11,425 nucleotides of DNA, taken from Erysipelotrichaceae bacterium. Lineage in GTDB: Bacteria > Bacillota_I > Bacilli_A > RFN20 > CAG-826. This document shows, piece by piece, positions 5,757 through 11,425 of the stretch; the stretch's first letter is position 1, and every line of letters begins with the position of its first letter. The position numbers and the translations under genes were made by a program. Location: positions 1 through 11,425 of the forward strand of contig JAAYDH010000021.1 of the NCBI GenBank assembly GCA_012729405.1. The letters run 5' to 3'. The notes under the pieces are model-generated. The model had not been told where the DNA came from, did not search any database, and saw only the letters and a program-made list of their open reading frames with translations.

Positions 5757-6348
5757 GTTTTCTTCCCTTTAATAGTGTAAATAGACGACTGCTTTTGCTT
5801 GAGTAGTCGTTTTTATATTCAAGATTAAAGCGCCGACATATCTCGAGAATCGCCGATTCGGCTTCTTCAATCGATTTAGCTTCTATTTCTATGTTGTAAT
5901 CAGTTGTTTCGAGATAACAATTTTTATCAATTACCAAGAGATAATCCTTAAAAGGTATTTCTGTGCGTTTGGTTTCAAGAGCTCCGATATATTGCAATTT
6001 ATTAAGAATAATACCTCTTTTTTCTAGCGTGTTTCGAACTTCCCCCTCCGGTAAGTTGATTGACGCAAGCAATTCGGCCTTGTCGGATTCGGTAATAAAT
6101 TGATTGATTTCCTCGTCCCCGCTAGCGCCCTTAATTTTCAAGGTAAATTCTGATTGCTGGTCACGAATTTCGCGAAGTCTTAGAACCATTCCTTTTTGTC
6201 TTAACTTAAGGTTCTTATAATCGAAATAATGATTAGTTTGTATAACAAAAGAATCTACTAGGTATCTATCTTTATAGAAGTTTAGTATTTCGTAATATTT
6301 ATTTTCGTCGATCAAGGCTCTTCGTTCATATTCAATTTCGTGCGACAT
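5749..6348 (-). CDS. CYTH-domain protein (YjbK-like triphosphate-binding)
   Basis: This 199-residue protein has the CYTH (CyaB/thiamine triphosphatase) triphosphate tunnel fold. Such proteins bind or hydrolyse inorganic triphosphate or nucleoside/thiamine triphosphates using acidic and basic residues lining a beta barrel. The signature opening E-x-E-x-K appears as EIEYER at residues 4-9, with Arg in place of Lys. Further tunnel-type charged strands follow: LRLREIR, then FTLKIKG, and later NIEIEAKSIEEAE. The natural substrate of YjbK-type proteins is not settled. The start is supported by AAGGAG just upstream (complement of 6355-6360). The gene is divergent from NAD kinase over 55 bp with overlapping promoters, and convergent with spx with an 8-bp overlap. 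Yjb-type CYTH genes also neighbour NAD kinase in Bacillus. I see no terminator for it before the spx gene, so its transcript may run antisense into spx. Confidence 0.85.
   Translation of the reverse strand: MSHEIEYERRALIDENKYYEILNFYKDRYLVDSFVIQTNHYFDYKNLKLRQKGMVLRLREIRDQQSEFTLKIKGASGDEEINQFITESDKAELLASINLPEGEVRNTLEKRGIILNKLQYIGALETKRTEIPFKDYLLVIDKNCYLETTDYNIEIEAKSIEEAESAILEICRRFNLEYKNDYSSKSSRLFTLLKGRKLI
5785..5815 (+). terminator. spx terminator inside the CYTH coding region
   Basis: ACGACTGCT (5785-5793) pairs with AGTAGTCGT (5802-5810), nine pairs with one G-T wobble, around an 8-base loop, followed by TTTT. It lies 28 bp past the spx stop, within the last codons of the opposite-strand CYTH gene, and works only in the plus direction. 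Confidence 0.75.
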
Positions 6349-6351
6349 TTA

Positions 6352-6380
6352 TTAACTCCTTCGGTGAGGTGCGATATAAT
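6352..6380 (+). promoter_or_regulatory. nadK promoter
   Basis: TTAACT (6352-6357), a 17-bp spacer, then a perfect TATAAT (6375-6380). Transcription would begin near 6387. AAAGGA (6393-6398) serves as the ribosome binding site, five bases before ATG 6404. Its -35 lies over the ribosome binding site of the divergent CYTH gene. Confidence 0.75.
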
Positions 6381-6387
6381 GATAACA
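6379..6387 (-). promoter_or_regulatory. Probable extended -10 promoter of the CYTH gene
   Basis: The minus strand reads TGTTATCAT, an extended -10 with 5 of 6 matches to TATAAT. It overlaps the nadK -10 by two bases, so the two divergent promoters probably compete. The leader would be about 24 nt and includes AAGGAG. Confidence 0.45.
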
Positions 6388-6403
6388 TAGTTAAAGGATA
6401 GTC

Positions 6404-7186
6404 ATGAAAGTAGCAGTATTTGTCAATCAACAAAAGCCAATTGGTGATATAAGTAAAGTCATTCATCAACAAGTCGCCGAGCGTGGTTTTACTCTTGATA
6501 ATGATAACCCGGATGTGGTTATTTTTGTCGGAGGTGATGGGACGTTTTTACGAGCCGTCCATCACTATCTTCCGATTCTCAACTCCGTAAAATTCATCGG
6601 TGTCGGCGCCGGTCACCTTGGTTTCTTTTATGATTTTAATCCAAACGAAATTGATCAACTCTTCTCTTTGTTAAAAGAAGGAAAGCTAAAATCCACTAGA
6701 CATCATCTCTTAGAAGGAAAAATTACCTCTGAATCCGGGGTTGACAAAATTTATGCGGTCAATGAGATTCGCCTCGAAAATCCTTTTCACACCTTGGTCA
6801 CCGATGTCAAAATTGATGGCGAGACATTAGAGACATATCGCGGGAATGGGCTAGTGGTGTCTTCCTCGCTTGGTAGCTCAGCTTACAACAAATCTCTTGG
6901 AGGAGCTCTCATCGATCACTCACTCGACTTGTTAGAATTAACAGAAATAGCTACAATTCAAAACAACATCAATCGCTCCCTAGGCGCTTCGCTGATTGTC
7001 TCAGGTGATTCCCACCTCTCATTTACCGGTAATTTTAAAGAAGCCTTAGTGGGATACGATAATGAGGTCGTCCATCAAGGTGATGTTCTATGTTTAGAAG
7101 TGTGCCGCTCCGATAAAATTGTCACTTTACTTCACTCGCCTGATTATCGATATATCAAATCACTTCGAAGGAGCTTTATAAAATAA
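6404..7186 (+). CDS. nadK: NAD kinase
   Basis: This 260-residue cytoplasmic enzyme phosphorylates NAD to NADP and controls the NADPH pool. The signature GGDGT lies at 43-47 within VGGDGTFLRAV. Further family landmarks are GVGAGHLGFF (66-75), the NE pair at 120-121, and a glycine-rich C-terminal beta region with GNGLVV and AYNKSLGG. Length matches the short Gram-positive NAD kinases. One oddity is the usually near-invariant TPTGSTAY, which reads SSLGSSAY at 154-161; Gly157, Ala160 and Tyr161 are kept but the T-P-T part is not. Promoter and ribosome binding site are clear. An EIIB-like gene follows one base after the stop and must be co-transcribed. NAD kinase neighbours a CYTH gene and an RluA-family gene in Bacillus subtilis too. 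Identification is firm; whether catalysis is altered by the loop change is unknown. Confidence 0.95.
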   Translation: MKVAVFVNQQKPIGDISKVIHQQVAERGFTLDNDNPDVVIFVGGDGTFLRAVHHYLPILNSVKFIGVGAGHLGFFYDFNPNEIDQLFSLLKEGKLKSTRHHLLEGKITSESGVDKIYAVNEIRLENPFHTLVTDVKIDGETLETYRGNGLVVSSSLGSSAYNKSLGGALIDHSLDLLELTEIATIQNNINRSLGASLIVSGDSHLSFTGNFKEALVGYDNEVVHQGDVLCLEVCRSDKIVTLLHSPDYRYIKSLRRSFIK

Positions 7187-7187
7187 T

Positions 7188-7574
7188 ATGATCTATTCTG
7201 ATTTACACGATGATTTCACAAATTTCCTCCGCTCATACGCAATCTGGATTTGTGTTGGTCTAGTTGTCATCATTTTGGCAACATTGTTTTTTATGCTGGT
7301 TCTACCAAAGATTAGAAACCGCAAAAGGAAAGTCGCAGCTCCAGTTGCTGATGATTCCGAATGGATTGATGCGCTTGGAGGAAAGAGCAATGTTGTCGAT
7401 CTTACCTCAACCCGTTCGCGCTTGACAGTTGAACTGAAAGATTCTTCAATCGTCAACCAAGAAAAGCTCAAGGCATTAGGGGTTTCATCCATTATTGCAA
7501 TGTCTCAGAAATTAATCCTCGTGATTGACAATCAAGCCGATAGAGTAAAAGAAAAAATCGAGAAATATCGCTAA
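7188..7574 (+). CDS. Membrane-anchored EIIB-like protein lacking the phosphocysteine
   Basis: The 128-residue product has one membrane segment at about 18-40 and a basic stop-transfer region (KIRNRKRK, 41-48), placing the rest in the cytoplasm. After a short linker comes a domain like the glucose-type phosphotransferase EIIB: EWIDALGGKSNVVDL (58-72), TRSRLTVELKD (75-85) and EKLKALGVS (92-100). Typical EIIB carries the phosphorylated Cys in a C-x-TRLR context; here that position is Thr73 or nearby, and the only Cys (22) is in the membrane segment. It therefore cannot accept phosphate in the normal way and is more likely a structural or regulatory relative than a sugar transporter subunit. It starts one base after nadK; AAGGAG at 7168-7173 is rather far (14 bases), but no nearer in-frame start exists. 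Its 3' end forms part of the terminator hairpin. Confidence 0.75.
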   Translation: MIYSDLHDDFTNFLRSYAIWICVGLVVIILATLFFMLVLPKIRNRKRKVAAPVADDSEWIDALGGKSNVVDLTSTRSRLTVELKDSSIVNQEKLKALGVSSIIAMSQKLILVIDNQADRVKEKIEKYR

Positions 7575-7588
7575 ATCTCGATTTTTTT
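7552..7588. terminator. Bidirectional terminator between nadK operon and maf
   Basis: AAAAAATCGAGA (7552-7563) pairs with TCTCGATTTTTT (7576-7587) around a 12-base loop. The T-run serves the plus strand and the A-run serves the minus strand. The left arm lies within the final codons of the EIIB-like gene, and the stop codon TAA (7572-7574) is in the loop. Confidence 0.9.
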
Positions 7589-7596
7589 CTTGGTTT

Positions 7597-8157
7597 TTAG
7601 AGTAATTTATTTCTTACTAAGTCGTTTTTGATTTCTTCCACCGGGAAGCCAATCACATTATCGACACTTCCGATTACTGCCTTGACAATCGGAAATTTTT
7701 TATTGTCTTGAACGGCGTAAGCGCCGGCTTTGTCCATGGGGATTTTACTATCAATGTATTTAGCTATTAGTTCATCGCTCAACTCATTCATTATCACTTG
7801 AGAATGGACGGTTCTCTCCATGTATGTTCCATTATAGAAAATACAGAAAGCAGTGATGACAGTATGCATTTTATTGGATAGTAGTTTTAAGATGCGGTAA
7901 GCATCGTTTTCATCCTTTGGTTTTCCGATGATTTGATTATCGAGGATGACAATTGTGTCTGCGGAAATCACGACATCATTAGGATGTTTTTTTGCGATTT
8001 CTTCTCCTTTTCGATGGGCGATATCCTTGACCGCAATAGCGGGTGGGAGGTGGAGTGATTTCACCTCATCGATAGAAGTCGCTTCCACCACAAAATTTGA
8101 AGTAATTCTTTTCATTAGCTCCCGCCTTCTCGGTGAGAGGCTTGCTAAAACTAACAT
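7597..8157 (-). CDS. maf: Maf family nucleotide pyrophosphatase
   Basis: Maf proteins hydrolyse dTTP, UTP and modified nucleoside triphosphates to monophosphates. They act in nucleotide pool cleaning and, in Bacillus, affect septum formation. The 186-residue product matches the family length. It shows the N-terminal LASLSPRRREL (4-14), where the S-x-R-R motif binds the nucleotide. The ISADT motif carries a conserved catalytic acid, and GKPKDENDA, DKAGAYAVQ and VIGFPVEE follow in the C-terminal half. The start codon lies four bases after the rnjA stop, with only a weak AAGA element upstream, so translation is probably coupled to rnjA in one transcript. The unit ends at the bidirectional terminator at 7552-7588. 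Substrate preference (dTTP/UTP versus the YceF-type m7GTP) is not certain, though the DKAGAYAVQ form favours the dTTP/UTP group. Confidence 0.95.
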   Translation of the reverse strand: MLVLASLSPRRRELMKRITSNFVVEATSIDEVKSLHLPPAIAVKDIAHRKGEEIAKKHPNDVVISADTIVILDNQIIGKPKDENDAYRILKLLSNKMHTVITAFCIFYNGTYMERTVHSQVIMNELSDELIAKYIDSKIPMDKAGAYAVQDNKKFPIVKAVIGSVDNVIGFPVEEIKNDLVRNKLL

Positions 8158-8161
8158 AATC

Positions 8162-9832
8162 TTAATTCTTTGACATAATCACGGGAATGATCATCGGGCG
8201 TCTGGCAATCTTGGTATAAAGATAATCGCCCGCGATTTTCTTGATGACGTTTTTGAGTTCACTGAAACTGGTTTTACTCATCAGTTTTTCCCGAACTGCA
8301 GTTTCTACTAAACTGCGGCATTCTTCCATGATGCGGGTGTTATCTTGAGTTATGATACCTTTTGCAAAGAGCATCGGAGGAACGACAAGAAAGTTGCTAC
8401 GGCTGTCGATGGAAACAGCGATGGTAAGCATACCATCTTCTGTTAAAATTCGACGATCAGCGATAACGGCATCCGCCAAACCGGTGATATCTTTACCATC
8501 GATATAGGTATTGCCGTGCTCAACTGGATAACCTGGTTGAATTTTATTATATGCCATGGTGATAGTGTCACCATTATCCATAATGAACGATCTCTCAAGA
8601 GGTACTCCAACCGTTGCGGCAAGTTCCGCGTGAGCTCTCAACATTCTATATTCGCCATGCATGGGCATAAAATATTTAGGTTTGACCAGTTTTAAGAGAA
8701 ATCGCAATTCTTGTCTTGCTGGGTGGCCAGATGAGTGAATATCACTGAGAATGGAGTTTGTAATAACTTCCGCTCCGCAGCGAGTTAATTGGTTTACGAC
8801 TCCAGAAATCATCATTCCGTTACCCGGAATAGCGCTACTGGAAAAAACGACCGTGTCGCCTTGCATAATGTGAACATCCCTATGCTCGCCATTGGCGATT
8901 CGGGATAATGCGGCCATTGTTTCACCCTGTGAACCCGTACAGAGAATGAGAACTTCGCTTGGTTTATAACGGCGAATATCTTGTGCCTCGATAATGGAAG
9001 CGTCGGGGATTTTGATATAACCAAAACTGCGGCTGACATCGACGGTTTTTTCCATTGAACGACCAATAATGACAATCTTGCGGCCGTGTTTAACACCGGA
9101 TTCGCAGATTTGTTGAATACGGGAGATGTTGCTCGAGAAAGTCGAGACAATCAAGCGACCAGGAGCGCTTTCAACGATATCATTGATGGAGTCAAAGACG
9201 TTTCTTTCACTTGGTGTGTAGCCTTCGCTTTCCGCATTGGTGGAATCGCTCAATAAAAGAGTTACTCCTTCATCGCCCAATTTAGCGAGTTTACTTAACT
9301 CCATATCAGGCCCGACTGGTGTTAAATCAATTTTGAAGTCGCCAGTGGAAACAATTCTTCCTTCTGGAGTATCAATGCAGATACCATAGGAATCAGGAAT
9401 TGAGTGGGTGACACGGAAGAAACTGGCGGTGAACCGGTCAATCTTGAGTATTGTCTCACTCGTATATTCGACGATTTTGACCCTTGTCGCCATCTTGTGT
9501 TCTTCGAGGCGGGCTTTTATTAAAGCGGCCGCTAAACGAGGAGCGTAGATGATCGGGATGTTGACATTTTGCAATAAGAAAGGAATGCCTCCGATATGGT
9601 CTTCGTGACCATGGGTAATCAAGAGCGCTTTTACTTTATTGCGATTGTTTTTTAAATGTGTATAATCAGGAACGATGTAATCGATACCTGGGAATTCAAC
9701 TCCAGGGAAACGGACACCAGCATCGATGATGATGATGGTCTCTTCATTTTCCACACAATACATATTTTTTCCGACTTCTCCTAAGCCTCCCAAGGCATAA
9801 ATAGAAACCGGTAAGGAAATATTCTTTACCAT
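8162..9832 (-). CDS. rnjA: Ribonuclease J
   Basis: RNase J is a metallo-beta-lactamase/beta-CASP nuclease with endonuclease and 5'-3' exonuclease activity. It is central to mRNA decay and rRNA 5' maturation in Bacillota. The product has 556 residues, almost identical in length to Bacillus RNase J1 (555). The zinc-binding HGHEDH lies at 74-79, with His74, His76, Asp78 and His79 at the J1 numbers. STGDFKID and DSTNAESEG follow, then the beta-CASP region with CTGSQGE. The C-terminal SSGHPARQEL and MPMHGEYRML complete the active site. I place the start at 9832, not 9889: GGAGG (9840-9844) lies seven bases before this ATG, and the family begins here. Its own promoter lies between it and def, and maf follows downstream. 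A J1-type identity is likely; J2 cannot be wholly excluded without comparison. Confidence 0.96.
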   Translation of the reverse strand: MVKNISLPVSIYALGGLGEVGKNMYCVENEETIIIIDAGVRFPGVEFPGIDYIVPDYTHLKNNRNKVKALLITHGHEDHIGGIPFLLQNVNIPIIYAPRLAAALIKARLEEHKMATRVKIVEYTSETILKIDRFTASFFRVTHSIPDSYGICIDTPEGRIVSTGDFKIDLTPVGPDMELSKLAKLGDEGVTLLLSDSTNAESEGYTPSERNVFDSINDIVESAPGRLIVSTFSSNISRIQQICESGVKHGRKIVIIGRSMEKTVDVSRSFGYIKIPDASIIEAQDIRRYKPSEVLILCTGSQGETMAALSRIANGEHRDVHIMQGDTVVFSSSAIPGNGMMISGVVNQLTRCGAEVITNSILSDIHSSGHPARQELRFLLKLVKPKYFMPMHGEYRMLRAHAELAATVGVPLERSFIMDNGDTITMAYNKIQPGYPVEHGNTYIDGKDITGLADAVIADRRILTEDGMLTIAVSIDSRSNFLVVPPMLFAKGIITQDNTRIMEECRSLVETAVREKLMSKTSFSELKNVIKKIAGDYLYTKIARRPMIIPVIMSKN

Positions 9833-9877
9833 TATTAATCCTCCATAGACATTACTTATATGTGTTTTGGCGTGCTT

Positions 9878-9886
9878 ATTATAGCA
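9878..9886 (-). promoter_or_regulatory. Extended -10 promoter of rnjA inside a palindrome
   Basis: The minus strand reads TGCTATAAT, an extended, perfect -10. It is embedded in the inverted repeat GTGCT-TATTAT-AGCAC (plus strand 9872-9887), so a dimeric protein there would block the -10. The -35 is weak (TTAATT at 17 bp). The leader would be about 40 nt. Confidence 0.6.
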
Positions 9887-9902
9887 CAATATTTTTTTGT
9901 AA

Positions 9903-10448
9903 TTAAATTATTACTTCGTTGGGCAGTTGTTCGAGGGGTTTATACTTGTCGATTCGGTCATAAAAGAAGATGCCGTCGAGATGGTCGTATTCATGTTGTA
10001 AAACAACTGCATCGAATCCCGATGCCTCAATTTCGATATCTTTATTTTGAAGCGCATCAAAAGCGCGTAGACGAATTTTGTAGTGACGATGCGCTAGACC
10101 ACTGTGTTCCTGATCAACTGAAAGGCAACCCTCTCCATTCTTCAAAGCGCATTTTTTAATGGAATTTTCAACCATCTTTGGGTTGACCAGCTGATATTGA
10201 ACTATTTCACCATCTTCTTTTTGGTAATAGATAACAAACATCCTTTTCAGATGTCCGGTCTGAATCGCGGCTAAACCGACACCTTCACGGATGTTGTGTT
10301 TAGTGCGATACTCTTCATCTTGACTCAATTTTAAATGGTTAAGCATTGCATCCAATAGTTCACGGTCCTTGTCCGATAACGGCATCGGTACTTCGAGACT
10401 TCTTTGATGCATGATAGGGTTAGAATCTTTGACGATTTTAATTTTCAT
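9903..10448 (-). CDS. def: Peptide deformylase (type 2)
   Basis: The 181-residue metalloenzyme removes the formyl group from the initiator methionine of nascent proteins at the ribosome. All three motifs are intact: GVGLAAIQ (motif 1), EGCLSV (motif 2, its Cys a metal ligand) and QHEYDH (motif 3, two His ligands and catalytic Glu). The length and the long insertion between the N-terminus and motif 1 match the type 2 enzymes of Gram-positive bacteria. The start has an AGGA element some nine bases upstream and a recognisable promoter. A pairing of def with rnjA is also known in Bacillus, where a small polymerase subunit gene (rpoY) lies between them; here there is none, only the rnjA promoter. 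The gene is divergent from ylbF over 85 bp, with an imperfect palindrome covering the -35 region. Confidence 0.96.
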   Translation of the reverse strand: MKIKIVKDSNPIMHQRSLEVPMPLSDKDRELLDAMLNHLKLSQDEEYRTKHNIREGVGLAAIQTGHLKRMFVIYYQKEDGEIVQYQLVNPKMVENSIKKCALKNGEGCLSVDQEHSGLAHRHYKIRLRAFDALQNKDIEIEASGFDAVVLQHEYDHLDGIFFYDRIDKYKPLEQLPNEVII

Positions 10449-10460
10449 ACTTAGTATCCT

Positions 10461-10489
10461 AGCATAATTACAAAAAATGATAAAGTTAA
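10461..10489 (-). promoter_or_regulatory. Probable def promoter
   Basis: On the minus strand TTAACT (10484-10489), 17 bp, TATGCT (10461-10466). The -35 is identical to that of nadK. An imperfect 18-bp palindrome (10486-10503) overlaps it. Confidence 0.5.
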
Positions 10490-10517
10490 GTGCTAACGCT
10501 TAATCAAAATAATGCCG

Positions 10518-10523
10518 TATAAT
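10518..10523 (+). promoter_or_regulatory. -10 of ylbF (near-leaderless)
   Basis: A perfect TATAAT ends ten bases before the ylbF ATG, so the leader would be only about four nucleotides. No Shine-Dalgarno sequence is present. The -35 is unclear. Confidence 0.55.
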
Positions 10524-10533
10524 ATTTCATGAA

Positions 10534-10902
10534 ATGAAAAACGACCTCTATTTAGATACTTGCGCTTTGAAAGAAGCTCTCATGAATGATCCTCGCATTA
10601 TTCGTCTCAACGATCTGGAAAAAAAGATGAATGAAGATGATTCGGTCATGGCTTTAGCTTACCAAAAAGATGTCGCTAGCAGCCGTTATAGTGATATCCT
10701 CTCCATCTACTGCAAAGAAGAGGCTCCGGAAGTAAAAAAAGCGAGAGAGGAACTTATCGAAGCGAAAACCACTCTCTATGAACACCCTCTTGTTAGAGAA
10801 TACTTAGACGTCTATCAAAGTGTCCGCTCCATCTATCAAAGAATTAACAATAATATTATTTCCTTAATTGATCCGGATATGTGTCCTAAGGAGGGTGATT
10901 AA
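10534..10902 (+). CDS. ylbF: YlbF/YmcA family protein (RicF-like)
   Basis: The 122-residue product is almost entirely alpha-helical and highly charged, as expected of the YlbF/YmcA fold. In Bacillus subtilis YlbF (RicF), YmcA (RicA) and YaaT (RicT) form a complex that assists RNase Y in mRNA maturation and affects competence, sporulation and biofilm formation. Recognition rests on the N-terminal helix with ALKEALMNDPRI, the central region with a YSDILSIY segment, the VREYLDVYQSVRSIYQRIN helix, and position directly upstream of rsmD, as in Bacillus (ylbF-ylbG-rsmD). The ylbG gene is absent. It contains three cysteines (10, 59 and 117); whether any binds the iron-sulfur cluster reported for the Ric complex cannot be judged. 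The mRNA appears nearly leaderless. The rsmD start codon follows the stop directly, so the two are co-transcribed. Confidence 0.85.
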   Translation: MKNDLYLDTCALKEALMNDPRIIRLNDLEKKMNEDDSVMALAYQKDVASSRYSDILSIYCKEEAPEVKKAREELIEAKTTLYEHPLVREYLDVYQSVRSIYQRINNNIISLIDPDMCPKEGD

Positions 10903-11425
10903 ATGCGCATCGTCGCCGGCAAATATCGACGCCGTCTTTTAGTCTGGCCAGAAGATAATCAACAAATCCGTCCGACGAAAGACCGAATTCGCGAGGCCAT
11001 TTTTTCTGCCCTAGGTGATATCAATAGTCTTAAGGCCTTGGATTTATATGCTGGCAGTGGTGCAATGGGCATTGAAGCTCTCTCTCGCGGGGCGAGTCAT
11101 GCGACCTTTGTTGACAACAACCAAACGGCTCTTGAAACCGTCAAGAAAAATATCAAAAACCTCGGCATCTCATCTAGTGAATCCCTAGTCCTGTATCTCG
11201 ATGATCAAAGAGCGCTTTCCTTATTTATTAAAGAAGGTAGAGATTTTGATATAATTTTTATCGATCCGCCTTATCATTTTAATAATTATCAGGACCTAGT
11301 TTCGAAAATACTCGATAATGGGCTTTTATCAAATAATGGTATGATAGTAATAGAGTCTCAGAACAACCTCACATTTGACGAGAAAATCTGGAAGAAGATT
11401 CGTAACTATAAATATGGAGATATCA
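10903..11425 (+). CDS. rsmD: 16S rRNA (guanine966-N2)-methyltransferase, 3' end beyond window
   Basis: The frame is open from ATG 10903 to the end of the window, giving 174 complete codons; full RsmD proteins are about 180-200 residues, so only a little is missing. The enzyme uses S-adenosylmethionine to methylate a guanine in the 3' major domain of 16S rRNA during 30S assembly. The N-terminus MRIVAGKYRRRLL and RPTKDRIREAIFSAL are characteristic. The cofactor-binding motif DLYAGSGAMGIEALSRGA and the catalytic DPPY motif are intact. AAGGAGG at 10888-10894, inside the end of ylbF, is 8 bases before the start, and there is no gap between the ylbF stop and this ATG. In Bacillus coaD usually follows rsmD and may lie just beyond the window. 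Confidence 0.95.
   Translation, partial: MRIVAGKYRRRLLVWPEDNQQIRPTKDRIREAIFSALGDINSLKALDLYAGSGAMGIEALSRGASHATFVDNNQTALETVKKNIKNLGISSSESLVLYLDDQRALSLFIKEGRDFDIIFIDPPYHFNNYQDLVSKILDNGLLSNNGMIVIESQNNLTFDEKIWKKIRNYKYGDI

Noticed and set aside
7193..7492. Long antisense reading frame opposite the EIIB-like gene
   Set aside because: It lies wholly within a well-supported gene, has no ribosome binding site and resembles no family. The same holds for the other antisense or out-of-frame open stretches inside pgcA, trpS, spx, maf, rnjA and def.
9833..9889. Longer RNase J beginning at 9889
   Set aside because: The added residues cover the promoter -10 and the GGAGG ribosome binding site for the ATG at 9832; RNase J1 proteins start at the shorter position.
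10488..10497. CIRCE (HrcA operator) half-site AAGTGCTAA
   Set aside because: The second half TTAGCACTC at the required 9-bp distance is absent, and neither neighbour is a chaperone gene.
1..11425. CRISPR array, insertion sequence or transposase
   Set aside because: No regularly spaced repeats and no transposase motifs were found on either strand.

Overview
The window is chromosomal DNA of a low-GC Bacillota. The genes read cleanly with the standard bacterial code: tryptophan is TGG throughout and TGA is used as a stop. The housekeeping genes resemble Bacillus-type families and neighbourhoods, and intergenic spaces are short. Moderate GC in the core genes (26 of 60 bases are G or C at 3301-3360), the Spx, YlbF and RNase J genes and several weak or near-leaderless starts suggest a compact Bacilli lineage related to Erysipelotrichia or Mollicutes. 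That placement is inference; no marker in the window fixes the genus.

Region A (1-1227) is the accessory part. It is much more AT-rich (12 of 60 bases are G or C at 541-600). It holds the 3' end of an unrecognised gene, a small lipoprotein gene, three diverged copies of a 27-bp direct repeat at the gene borders, several short palindromes, and about 330 bp of non-coding DNA. It lies directly beyond the 3' end of a tRNA-Ser(GGA) gene on the minus strand (1228-1318), a classic place for islands and prophages to integrate.

Region B (1319-7588) is core genome. Divergent from the tRNA are an RluA-family pseudouridine synthase and an overlapping phosphoglucomutase gene. These converge on trpS. Next come spx, a convergent CYTH-domain gene, and NAD kinase followed one base later by a small membrane-anchored EIIB-like protein. 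In Bacillus subtilis trpS, spx, yjbK (CYTH), nadF and yjbO (RluA family) lie in the same chromosomal neighbourhood, so this looks like a condensed and rearranged version of that cluster.

Region C (7589-11425) contains maf, rnjA (RNase J) and def on the minus strand, and ylbF followed by rsmD (cut by the window end) on the plus strand. The def/rnjA and ylbF/rsmD pairings are also known from Bacillus. RNase J and YlbF both act in mRNA processing.

Convergent gene ends are closed by hairpin terminators at 4116-4147 and 7552-7588. The spx terminator is unusual in lying inside the opposite-strand CYTH gene. Several promoters carry small inverted repeats over the -10 or -35. No wholly new system is evident. 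The best leads are the repeat-bounded lipoprotein segment beside the tRNA, Spx with a cysteine-rich tail, and the membrane-anchored EIIB-like domain that lacks its phosphorylation cysteine.
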